Positions 1-6,451 of a DNA stretch of 18,156 nt are shown here, one piece after another. A model generated the notes under the pieces. That model made no database searches, was not told the DNA's origin, and saw nothing but the letters and a program-made list of their open reading frames with translations. Position numbers and translations under genes: made by a program. Location of the stretch: NCBI RefSeq assembly GCF_041224595.1, contig NZ_JBGFGN010000079.1, positions 1 to 18,156 on the forward strand, in the 5' to 3' direction. How positions within the stretch are numbered: position 1 is the stretch's first letter; every line of letters starts with the position of its first letter. The stretch is from Donghicola sp041224595 (GTDB taxonomy: Bacteria > Pseudomonadota > Alphaproteobacteria > Rhodobacterales > Rhodobacteraceae).

Positions 1-2
1 TG

Positions 3-146
3 GCCTTCGCGACTGTCGGGCTGGTCATGGTCACGACAACCCGCTTCGCAAAGTCCTTCGTTGCCAAATGGGGTATCGCGGGATGCGTAGCGCGCGGGAT
101 GGCGTTGCTCGTTTCCGGCGCGATCCTGTTGGGGATCGGCCTTTAA
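3..146 (+). CDS. C-terminal fragment of a membrane protein, possibly LysE/RhtB-type exporter (5' end outside window)
   Basis: The frame is open from base 3 to a TAA at 144-146, giving the last 47 residues of a protein that starts outside the window. The fragment has a hydrophobic stretch, a basic segment (TTTRFAKSFVAKWG) and a second hydrophobic stretch ending in SGAILLGIGL. This pattern of a basic loop followed by a short final helix rich in Gly and Leu resembles the end of LysE/RhtB amino-acid exporters, but the match is loose and other small transporters would fit. It is about 65% G+C by hand count over 61-120, clearly richer than the flagellar genes beside it. It converges on the broken flhB and overlaps that frame's tail, so it probably lies on the far side of a rearrangement point. 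Confidence 0.45.
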   Translation, partial: AFATVGLVMVTTTRFAKSFVAKWGIAGCVARGMALLVSGAILLGIGL

Positions 147-381
147 ACCACAGGTCTTTGCTATGTGATGTATCAAAGTGGGAGGATGCATTGAAACCCT
201 GCCAAAAACCGCGAAGCAACAGGTCGCCGACATCATCCGTCAGAAAGATCAGAGAAATAACAAATGATAACAGGGTCGCAGCTGACAAGAGGTCCGGCGA
301 GTCAGCCGTTTTTCCTTCGCGTTTTAGGCGGTCAAGTTTTTGGGTACTTGCTTGGTGCTTCTGCTCGTCCTTGTCGGCCAT
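31..381 (-). pseudogene. flhB: flhB remnant: N-terminal quarter of the flagellar export-gate switch protein
   Basis: FlhB is an inner-membrane export-gate protein. Its cytoplasmic domain cleaves itself at an NPTH motif and switches export from hook to filament substrates. The ATG at 379-381 lies 4 bases after the fliR stop. The first ~70 residues look like FlhB: a hydrophilic start, the conserved-type segment ASTQKLDRLKREGKTADSPDL, then the first membrane helix (about residues 33-50). After about residue 75 the frame runs through the antisense of the opposite-strand gene that ends at 146 and stops at 31-33, giving 116 codons against about 350-380 for intact FlhB. The other three membrane helices and the NPTH domain are absent. 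The junction is probably between about 146 and 190. An assembly chimaera is the main alternative to a real deletion or rearrangement. Confidence 0.8.
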
Positions 382-385
382 ATTT

Positions 386-1063
386 CTAGAACCCAATAGT
401 CCTAATCAGTTCCGACAACCAAATTGTGACTATTGATTGAAAGAAAACAACATTGAAGATCATCGCAAGCAAAACGGAGAGTGGAGCATAAACAAGCATC
501 ACCATCAACTGAGGCATCGCGCGGTTAATGAAGCCGCTAAGGAGGTTGAAAATTACTGAGAAGAAAAGAAAAGGCGCAATGACCTGAAGCGATACCTCTA
601 GAAACCAATCAGCGACTTCGAAAAATGTCTCAACATTCACTGAAATATCAATAAGCAACCCTTCTGCAGCGACCCATAGTGCGCCAGTGGACGCCAAAAC
701 TCCGCATACCCCCCACTTATAAATTTCGCCAACGACGCCGGAAACCGTGTCTTGACCGGTATTGAGATACTGCGAGAGGCTGAATGATTGGCCGAAAGCA
801 GACACAGCTATGTGTAAAAAAAACAGTGGCAAGCGACAGATAATACCCAAAAGACATCCTGATGAAACTAGTCCAATATAATCTAGGAGTCTTATGTCTT
901 TCTCAGTCACCGTTGAATTAACCAGAACCATAGCGAACGCAAACGCTAACAGTGTTTTCACGACGACTGGCATTTTTATATCATTTACAATCGGCGCAAA
1001 AGCAATGAAACCGCTCGCTTTCAAGAACGGCACCAGCAGGCTGTGCACATAAGCCTCAAGCAT
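386..1063 (-). CDS. fliR: FliR, flagellar type III export-gate membrane protein
   Basis: FliR forms the export-gate core with FliP and FliQ in the MS-ring pore. The start chosen is the ATG at 1061-1063, which overlaps the flhA stop by 8 bases. A longer in-frame extension to 1204 lies inside flhA and is not FliR-like. The product is 225 aa, somewhat short for a family of about 250-260. It is almost entirely hydrophobic, with several membrane helices. The recognisable signature is near the C-terminus: LLSGFINRAMPQLMVMLVYAPLS, matching the family's G-x-x-N-R-x-x-P-Q-L pattern. The gene is AT-rich, about 44% G+C by hand count over 421-1020, against about 60% in fliF. It directly precedes the truncated flhB, so even if translated it may lack its partner. 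Confidence 0.88.
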   Translation of the reverse strand: MLEAYVHSLLVPFLKASGFIAFAPIVNDIKMPVVVKTLLAFAFAMVLVNSTVTEKDIRLLDYIGLVSSGCLLGIICRLPLFFLHIAVSAFGQSFSLSQYLNTGQDTVSGVVGEIYKWGVCGVLASTGALWVAAEGLLIDISVNVETFFEVADWFLEVSLQVIAPFLFFSVIFNLLSGFINRAMPQLMVMLVYAPLSVLLAMIFNVVFFQSIVTIWLSELIRTIGF

Positions 1064-3107
1064 CGAATGGAATGACGTCTTGAAAGCGGATTCCCGACCC
1101 ACTCCCGAGTTCCTCGAATGACAAAACGGGTAATTTAATCTGCGAGGCATCCAACACCGAGCGCAGAAAACGGCGACGCTTGGCACTGACCACCAGAGCA
1201 ACACTCAAACCCGCCCGAGCAGATTGCGCTGTTGCGTCAAGCAAACGCGCCGAAAGTCGTTTCAGCTCTTCTGGTTGAATGGCAACAAAACTGGATTGTC
1301 CGCCGCTTGAGACTTCGCTCTGAGAAAACAGATCCTCCCAACGGGGATCCAGGGTAATCGCCTGCGTATCAATCGATCCTTCAAACGCTGAGTCGAGCAC
1401 TTGTCGATTGATCCGTTGACGCACGAATTCAACCGCATTCTCACCCCTGAATCCACTATGCTTTGCCTCGACCGCAGCGTCCAAGATCGCGCTAAACCCG
1501 CGAATGGATATTCCTTCGGAGAGCAGGCCTTTGAGAATATCCAGAAAGAATTCATTCGAAATTTTGTCAGGAATCGCTTCAGCAAGGCACATCTTGATCC
1601 CTTCGGCCTTAACTGGATCAGATTGTCGGACAAGAGAATTAAGAGTCTGTTTTAGCGTTTTCGCGGTCATCAACGTGTCTAAATTGTTCGTCACAACGTC
1701 CATCAGATGGGTCAAAAGCACCTCTTCGCCGGTCAGGACCGTGTGGCCCGACAGGATCAGATCCTCTTTTTCTATCAATGAACACCATTTCGCGGGCGCA
1801 CCATAAACCGGATCACGCGTGCTGCTCGTCCCATCAGCTTGATCCAGAAGTACGAGCACATCTGTGCCTTGGAGTTCTCCTCGAGCCACTTTTGCACCGT
1901 GAAGATGTATTTCGTAGCAGTTATCAAGGAGTCCGCTGTCCTCGGACAGGCGCACTTGCGGGATCAGAAGCCCATATTTTTCCGCCACGTGCATTCGAAG
2001 CGGTCTAATCCGACTGTCGATCCCGGAATCCGCGCGCAGAAGGCTTCGCGAAATAGAGGTGGCCACCTTGATCAGAATATCATCTGCCTCGAGCAAATCT
2101 TCGATCTTGTCGACATGAACCTCTTCGGCGATTTCTTCAGCCTCGTCTTCTACAGGGACATCCTGCGCCGCATGCACCCAAAGCGCAGCGGCCAGCGCGG
2201 TCACTATTAAAAACGGGATAGTCGGCAGCCCCGGAATCAACGCAAGAGCCGTAGACACCATTGCAACGGCGACCAAAACCTCTTTTCGCGAGCGAATTTG
2301 GTGCGCAATGGCATTGGAGGTTGGCTTTCGATCAGGTCCTTTCGCCAACAAGAGACCTGTCGCAAAAGAGATGATCAGAGAAGGAATTTGTGAAACAAAA
2401 CCATCACCAATTGTCAAAAATGAATACAATTGCAGTGATTCCCCGAAAGCCAAACCATATGTGAGAACGCCAAAGGCGACCCCGACTACGAGGTTAATCC
2501 CTGTCAGCAGTAAACCGAGAACGGCATCGCCTTTGACGAACTTTGCGACGCCATCCAAAGCCCCGTAGAAAGAGCTTTCTTTCGACAGTTCTTCGCGGCG
2601 CTGGGACGCTTCCACGTGAGAAATTGCGCCTGATGATAAATCAGCGTCAATGGCCATTTGTTTTCCCGGCATCGCATCCAGAGAAAATCGAGCCGAAACT
2701 TCGGCCATTCGAGAAGAGCCTTTGGAAAGAACGAGAAAATTCAGGAGTGTGAAAATGACGAAAACAACAATCCCGACATGCAGGCCTTCGCCCATCACAA
2801 ACGACGCAAAGCCATAGAGTGTCTGACCAGCGACTTTTTCACCATATTCCCCAGCCGTCAGGATCAGTTTTGTTGAGGCAATGTTGATATAGACCCGAAA
2901 GATCAGAGATATCAGAATAAACTGCGGAAACGCGACAAATTCAGAGGCGCTAGGCGTCAACAGAACCAGCGAGAGGATTAGAATCGCGAGCGAGAAAGAA
3001 ATCGCCATCCCCAAATCCAGAAGCACCGAAGGCATTGGCATCAGCAACGAGACAAAAGCCAGCGCTGCGAAAGTCGCAAGGATGATACTTGAGTCGATGA
3101 TTTTCAT
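1056..3107 (-). CDS. flhA: FlhA, flagellar export-gate protein
   Basis: FlhA is the large export-gate subunit. Its cytoplasmic domain docks chaperone-substrate complexes, and its membrane part couples export to proton flow. The ATG at 3105-3107 overlaps the TGA of the upstream gene in an ATGA arrangement, so the in-frame extension to 3311 is rejected. The product is 683 aa, close to the usual ~690. The N-terminal half holds about eight membrane helices. The loop with MPGKQMAIDADL, followed by SFYGALDGVAKFVKGDA, is the FHIPEP family signature. The C-terminal ~340 residues are hydrophilic and appear intact to the stop. G+C is intermediate, with patches near 37-40% around 2341-2460, as in fliR. 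No frameshift is visible. Confidence 0.96.
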   Translation of the reverse strand: MKIIDSSIILATFAALAFVSLLMPMPSVLLDLGMAISFSLAILILSLVLLTPSASEFVAFPQFILISLIFRVYINIASTKLILTAGEYGEKVAGQTLYGFASFVMGEGLHVGIVVFVIFTLLNFLVLSKGSSRMAEVSARFSLDAMPGKQMAIDADLSSGAISHVEASQRREELSKESSFYGALDGVAKFVKGDAVLGLLLTGINLVVGVAFGVLTYGLAFGESLQLYSFLTIGDGFVSQIPSLIISFATGLLLAKGPDRKPTSNAIAHQIRSRKEVLVAVAMVSTALALIPGLPTIPFLIVTALAAALWVHAAQDVPVEDEAEEIAEEVHVDKIEDLLEADDILIKVATSISRSLLRADSGIDSRIRPLRMHVAEKYGLLIPQVRLSEDSGLLDNCYEIHLHGAKVARGELQGTDVLVLLDQADGTSSTRDPVYGAPAKWCSLIEKEDLILSGHTVLTGEEVLLTHLMDVVTNNLDTLMTAKTLKQTLNSLVRQSDPVKAEGIKMCLAEAIPDKISNEFFLDILKGLLSEGISIRGFSAILDAAVEAKHSGFRGENAVEFVRQRINRQVLDSAFEGSIDTQAITLDPRWEDLFSQSEVSSGGQSSFVAIQPEELKRLSARLLDATAQSARAGLSVALVVSAKRRRFLRSVLDASQIKLPVLSFEELGSGSGIRFQDVIPFDA

Positions 3108-4042
3108 TCTGTCGCCGCAGTGTAGCTGTCCAGCAGCAACTGCGCTCTTTCGTGCAGTGGAAGGGATGAAAGGTTTTGAGGCGCTTCGATCTGTGGGGCC
3201 GCTAAGGCGGGTTCGGGGGCATTCAATTCCAAAGGTTCCAGAAGCTCGACAAGGCGAGGTTTGGTCTTGACCCAGGTGTTGCCTGAAGTTTCCGCTCGCT
3301 CGGTTTCCCACGCAATGTAGTCACTGCGCTCCATCGCCTTTTTCATGCAGCTTTCGGTGTCTTCAGTGGCTTGTGCACCAATGACGACAAAGGGTTCGTC
3401 GGGCATGGCGTTCAAGACCAGACGCGCCTCGTCAGCCCATCCTTTATGGAAATAGGCGCTCAAGGCACGAGCACCCTCACGCTTCGACGCCTTCAAGACT
3501 TTTAAGTCGATCAGATAATCGTCGAAGCGGCACGCGTTCCTGATGTCATGGGAAATTTTGACCGCTTGCCCCGTGAACTCTTCGCACCATGTGCCCGCCC
3601 TGCAGGCCGCAGACAGGGTCGATGTGACACCGTCCCAAACAGGCTCTGGCTGGATCACGTTGACGTCAAAGACGACTGGCAACTTGCCACTCTTTTTGCG
3701 CAGAATGTCGACAACGAAATAGCCCAGATGCGTGAAGGTTTCAGGCTGGCAATCGCAATTGAGTAGAACCGAGAGCCCGCTCTGCGTCAGGGTGATCTCG
3801 CCAACCCTAGTGGCTCCAATCTTTTGCCGCGCCGCGATCAGGTCGCGATTTTCAATTGGCGTGATCCCAGTGACCGTAAGACGCCCCTCCGCTTGGGTGA
3901 CCTCAGGCATATCTTGGTCCGCTTGCCGCACTACGATGCGGGTAAAGCCGTCGTGCTCTCCGGCCATGATGGTCTGTGCAATGGCTCCGCCAGAAGACAT
4001 AAGCCAGAATGAGGCGCAGAGAGCCACGAGCCTAGGCAGCAT
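3104..4042 (-). CDS. Exported protein of unknown function between motA and flhA; MotC-like candidate
   Basis: I do not recognise a named family with confidence. The ATG at 4040-4042 overlaps the motA stop by 11 bases, and the TGA overlaps the flhA start by 4, so translation is probably coupled. The product is 312 aa with a signal peptide ending at AIA-QT (about residue 22). Residues 27-130 look like a beta-rich domain beginning GFTRIVVRQ. The mature part has six cysteines (96, 98, 147, 153, 171, 232), suggesting disulfides in the periplasm. Residues 186-235 read like one or two TPR-type helix pairs (ALSAYFHKGWADEARLVLNAM). A proline-rich stretch (268-290) precedes the end. Since a MotE-like protein is encoded two genes upstream and MotE in Sinorhizobium is a chaperone for the periplasmic motor protein MotC, a MotC-like role in rotation is a reasonable inference, not something shown by the sequence. 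Confidence 0.85.
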   Translation of the reverse strand: MLPRLVALCASFWLMSSGGAIAQTIMAGEHDGFTRIVVRQADQDMPEVTQAEGRLTVTGITPIENRDLIAARQKIGATRVGEITLTQSGLSVLLNCDCQPETFTHLGYFVVDILRKKSGKLPVVFDVNVIQPEPVWDGVTSTLSAACRAGTWCEEFTGQAVKISHDIRNACRFDDYLIDLKVLKASKREGARALSAYFHKGWADEARLVLNAMPDEPFVVIGAQATEDTESCMKKAMERSDYIAWETERAETSGNTWVKTKPRLVELLEPLELNAPEPALAAPQIEAPQNLSSLPLHERAQLLLDSYTAATE

Positions 4043-4886
4043 TGAGCCCCTCCTCGACTTCGTTGAAGCTAGGCCGACACGACGACGGAACGCTCTGACG
4101 CCCGACTTCGATGCACAAATTCGGAGAGTGCCCAAAGAGATCGGCCACCAGCACATCCCGCACTACGGAATAAAACTTCTCTTCAGTTTCTGTGGTGGCC
4201 GTCACTTTGGCAGAGAACGGCCCGACTATGCCATAGGCCAGAAACACCCCTAGAAACGTCCCCACCAGCGCACCACCGATCAAGCCACCAAGAACCTCGG
4301 GGGGTTGGTCGATCGACGCCATGGTTTTGATCACACCAAGAACCGCGGCGACAATTCCCAGAGCAGGAAGCGCATCGGCGACATTCTGCAAAGCATGTCC
4401 CGAATGCGCCTGCTTGTGCGCGTGCTCTTCGATCCGCTTACCCAGCATCTCTTCGACCTGATGGGGATCGTCATAGTTCAGGCTGCCCGCGCGAAACGTG
4501 TCGCAAATCAGCGAAGTGGCTTCTTTGTCCTTCAGGATCTTGGGGTAGGCGACGAAAACAGATGAATTTTCTGGGTCTTCGATATGACTTTCCAGATCGA
4601 CCGGGCTCTTGCGGCTGATTTTTATCAGCGAATAGAGCAAACACAGAAGGTCGCGATAGTCTTGCTTGCTCCACTTGGAGCCTTTGAAGACCTTAGCGAT
4701 GTCTCCCAGCGTGTGCTTCACAGTCGGAAGGTCATTGCTCAGAAGAAACGCCCCGGTCGCAGATCCTCCGATCATCATCAACTCAAAAGGGAGCGACTTC
4801 ATGATGATCGACATCTTGCCGCCCGCAAGAAGATAGCCGCCAAACACCATGATGAAGGTGACGACGATGCCGACAATACCGATCAT
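4032..4886 (-). CDS. motA: MotA, flagellar motor stator proton-channel subunit
   Basis: MotA pairs with MotB to form the stator that turns proton flow into torque on FliG. The product is 284 aa, the usual size. Four membrane segments are visible: about 1-21, 32-50, 172-190 and 200-224. In the cytoplasmic loop, SRKSPVDLESHIEDP carries Arg92 and Glu99, which align (with a one-residue gap) with the FliG-contacting Arg90 and Glu98 of E. coli MotA. Pro174 and Pro223 sit where the channel-linked prolines Pro173 and Pro222 of E. coli fall. The start is 2 bases after the stop of the MotE-like gene. motB is not adjacent; it lies about 9.5 kb away in a different transcription unit. Confidence 0.96.
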   Translation of the reverse strand: MIGIVGIVVTFIMVFGGYLLAGGKMSIIMKSLPFELMMIGGSATGAFLLSNDLPTVKHTLGDIAKVFKGSKWSKQDYRDLLCLLYSLIKISRKSPVDLESHIEDPENSSVFVAYPKILKDKEATSLICDTFRAGSLNYDDPHQVEEMLGKRIEEHAHKQAHSGHALQNVADALPALGIVAAVLGVIKTMASIDQPPEVLGGLIGGALVGTFLGVFLAYGIVGPFSAKVTATTETEEKFYSVVRDVLVADLFGHSPNLCIEVGRQSVPSSCRPSFNEVEEGLNAA

Positions 4887-4888
4887 GA

Positions 4889-5512
4889 TTATTCCTCAAT
4901 GCTCTGGTTCAAAGGGTTTGCGATGTTGTTTTCCAGCCAGCTCGCATTGCGACCTGCCAGAATTGCGCTGACGGCATATGCCTTGGAGGACGGTAAATTG
5001 CCCATGATCGCCGCAGCAGACTGCGCCTTCATCCGGCCTAGGAACCCGGCGGCAAATTCCATGTCCATCTCGGCGAACAATGTCGCGGCCTCTTTCGGCT
5101 TCATCGCCTCATAGACCTTGGTCAATTGGTCCAGATCGTCTTCGGACGCACTCTCGCCCAATCCCATGGTCCGGCGCAGACGCTCGTTCTCTTCCTGCAA
5201 TTCAGAAATCAGCGCCAAGGCCTCTTCCCGTTTACTCTCAAGAACTTCGAGCTTTGCCTCGATCTCTTGTTCCTTGGCATTCAGCTCTTTGGTCCGGGCA
5301 TCATTGAATGCCTCGCGCTTGGCCAAGGCTTCGAACAGTTCGGTCAGTTCCTTGTCGCGATAGTCGACAAAGGTTTCTTCTGGCTCTGCCGTCGCCAAAG
5401 CGGGGGCAAGCGCGATAGCCTCGGTGGCTGTCATCCCGATCTTCAGGGCCCCTCCTGTCGCGAACAAAGCGGCAATCGCAACCAGGCTGCCGGATCTACG
5501 AGCTCTGGCCAT
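4889..5512 (-). CDS. MotE-like protein (signal/anchor, coiled coil, MgtE-N-like C-terminal domain)
   Basis: The product is 207 aa. It begins with a basic N-terminus and a hydrophobic signal or anchor (about 9-37). A highly charged coiled coil follows (about 48-118, many Glu/Lys heptads). The C-terminal domain (about 127-195) contains VYEAMKPKEAATLFAEMD, a pattern shared with the N-terminal domain of MgtE and seen in alphaproteobacterial MotE proteins. In Sinorhizobium, MotE is a periplasmic chaperone that stabilises MotC. The start codon overlaps the previous stop by one base (TAATG), and motA follows after 2 bases. The domain layout and position beside motA support the call; a FliG-like or structural role cannot be excluded. 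Confidence 0.82.
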   Translation of the reverse strand: MARARRSGSLVAIAALFATGGALKIGMTATEAIALAPALATAEPEETFVDYRDKELTELFEALAKREAFNDARTKELNAKEQEIEAKLEVLESKREEALALISELQEENERLRRTMGLGESASEDDLDQLTKVYEAMKPKEAATLFAEMDMEFAAGFLGRMKAQSAAAIMGNLPSSKAYAVSAILAGRNASWLENNIANPLNQSIEE

Positions 5513-5856
5513 TATGCCCCCCGCTTCATCATGCGATGGCTAAAGATCGGCTCCGCTGTCGTGGGCTTGGTCTCTTCCATATCGTGCAGGGACGCGACCA
5601 TCAGTTCCAACTTCTTGGCAACTGTCTCCGCACGATCCGTCAGGCTTTCAAGCGACTTGTTCGAGGCATCCGCTGTGCCCTTGGCGGTGTCCAGCGTCTT
5701 GGTTAGGTCGTCGACCTGCGCAGACAGGACAGCAACAGCGCCGCCCACTCCGTTCTCTAGATTGTTAAACTGTCGCAACCGGCGCGACAGCTCCAGACAG
5801 TAGATCGAGGCCCCGAGCGCACCGGCCCCAAGAAGTGCATCAATGATAAATTCCAT
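5512..5856 (-). CDS. Small membrane-anchored coiled-coil protein of the flagellar operon, function unknown
   Basis: The product is 114 aa. One N-terminal hydrophobic helix (about residues 2-21, MEFIIDALLGAGALGASIYC) is followed by a soluble part that reads as a coiled coil (about 40-93, LSAQVDDLTKTLDTA onward), then a short basic tail. GAGG, about 7 bases upstream of the ATG, is a plausible ribosome binding site. It lies 9 bases after fliL and overlaps the MotE-like gene by one base, so it is co-transcribed with stator-related genes. Small proteins of this shape, some labelled DUF6468, occur beside fliL in other alphaproteobacteria; I cannot confirm the match. A role in motor or stator assembly is inferred from context only. 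Confidence 0.75.
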   Translation of the reverse strand: MEFIIDALLGAGALGASIYCLELSRRLRQFNNLENGVGGAVAVLSAQVDDLTKTLDTAKGTADASNKSLESLTDRAETVAKKLELMVASLHDMEETKPTTAEPIFSHRMMKRGA

Positions 5857-5865
5857 TTGTGTTCC

Positions 5866-6339
5866 TCAGTTAGGGACGAGTTCCAAAATCAGCAGGTCAA
5901 TCAGTGGCTCTTCGCCGATGACATCGATCACACGCACCCGCATGTGATCTCGAAATTGGTCGATGGCGTCTGGATAATCGAAGTACTCTGCCTGCACAGA
6001 CCGCAGGAAACCCTGCAACGCGTCGACCACACGAGGCATGAGGACGACTACTTGCTCTGCGTCCTCCGGCCTTACCTCCAGAGCACCCCGAAACCGCAGA
6101 TGCCGCCCCTCTAAAAACGGACCGTTCATCACGATGATCTGCGGAATATCCACAAAAACCCCAGCTGCCGGAGCGACATACTTCGGCTCCTCGATAGGAT
6201 CGGGGGTGTGGCGCAATCCGATCAGGTCCAGCCCGATTGCGGCGTATCCACCCGCCGCACCCAACACCGCCAGAATCAGCCCAAGGACGATACCGGAGCC
6301 GCCTTTTTTTGCTTCGATTTCTGCTGTTTGATCGCTCAT
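5866..6339 (-). CDS. fliL: FliL, stator-associated inner-membrane protein
   Basis: FliL surrounds or supports the MotAB stator near the MS ring. I chose the second ATG (6337-6339) because AGGAG at 6346-6350 sits 6 bases before it but directly abuts the first ATG (6345). The product is 157 aa. A short cytoplasmic N-terminus rich in Lys/Glu precedes one membrane helix (about residues 15-38, GIVLGLILAVLGAAGGYAAIG). A periplasmic stomatin-like domain follows (about 55-157) with the usual FliL ending IDLLILELVPN. It is the first gene of the leftward operon and is divergent from fliF. A run of seven A residues falls in codons for AKK near the N-terminus. Confidence 0.92.
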   Translation of the reverse strand: MSDQTAEIEAKKGGSGIVLGLILAVLGAAGGYAAIGLDLIGLRHTPDPIEEPKYVAPAAGVFVDIPQIIVMNGPFLEGRHLRFRGALEVRPEDAEQVVVLMPRVVDALQGFLRSVQAEYFDYPDAIDQFRDHMRVRVIDVIGEEPLIDLLILELVPN

Positions 6340-6380
6340 CGCCATCTCCTGCTTCGGAAAACAGTTATGGGCAGCAGAAG

Positions 6381-6395
6381 CTAACCGATTGTTAA
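6381..6395. promoter_or_regulatory. CtrA-like box between fliL and fliF
   Basis: The divergent intergenic region 6340-6451 holds CTAA-N7-TTAA (6381-6384 and 6392-6395). This is the CtrA consensus TTAA-N7-TTAA with one mismatch, and it reads as TTAA-N7-TTAG on the other strand. It lies 42 bases from the fliL start and 57 bases from the fliF start, suitable for controlling both units. CtrA controls flagellar genes in Rhodobacteraceae. I see no convincing sigma-54 promoter pattern here. The match is by eye. Confidence 0.45.
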
Positions 6396-6451
6396 GCGTG
6401 ATCCTTCAAAACGGAAAATGTCAGGCAGAAGTCGACGCTCCGGAGGTGCAC

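Noticed and set aside
1064..1204. N-terminal extension of fliR into flhA
   Set aside because: The added 47 residues are out-of-frame flhA sequence; the ATG at 1063 overlapping the flhA stop gives a FliR-like start.
3732..4253. Plus-strand open frame of 173 codons over motA and the exported protein
   Set aside because: It overlaps two coupled minus-strand genes and shows no domain or ribosome binding site of note.
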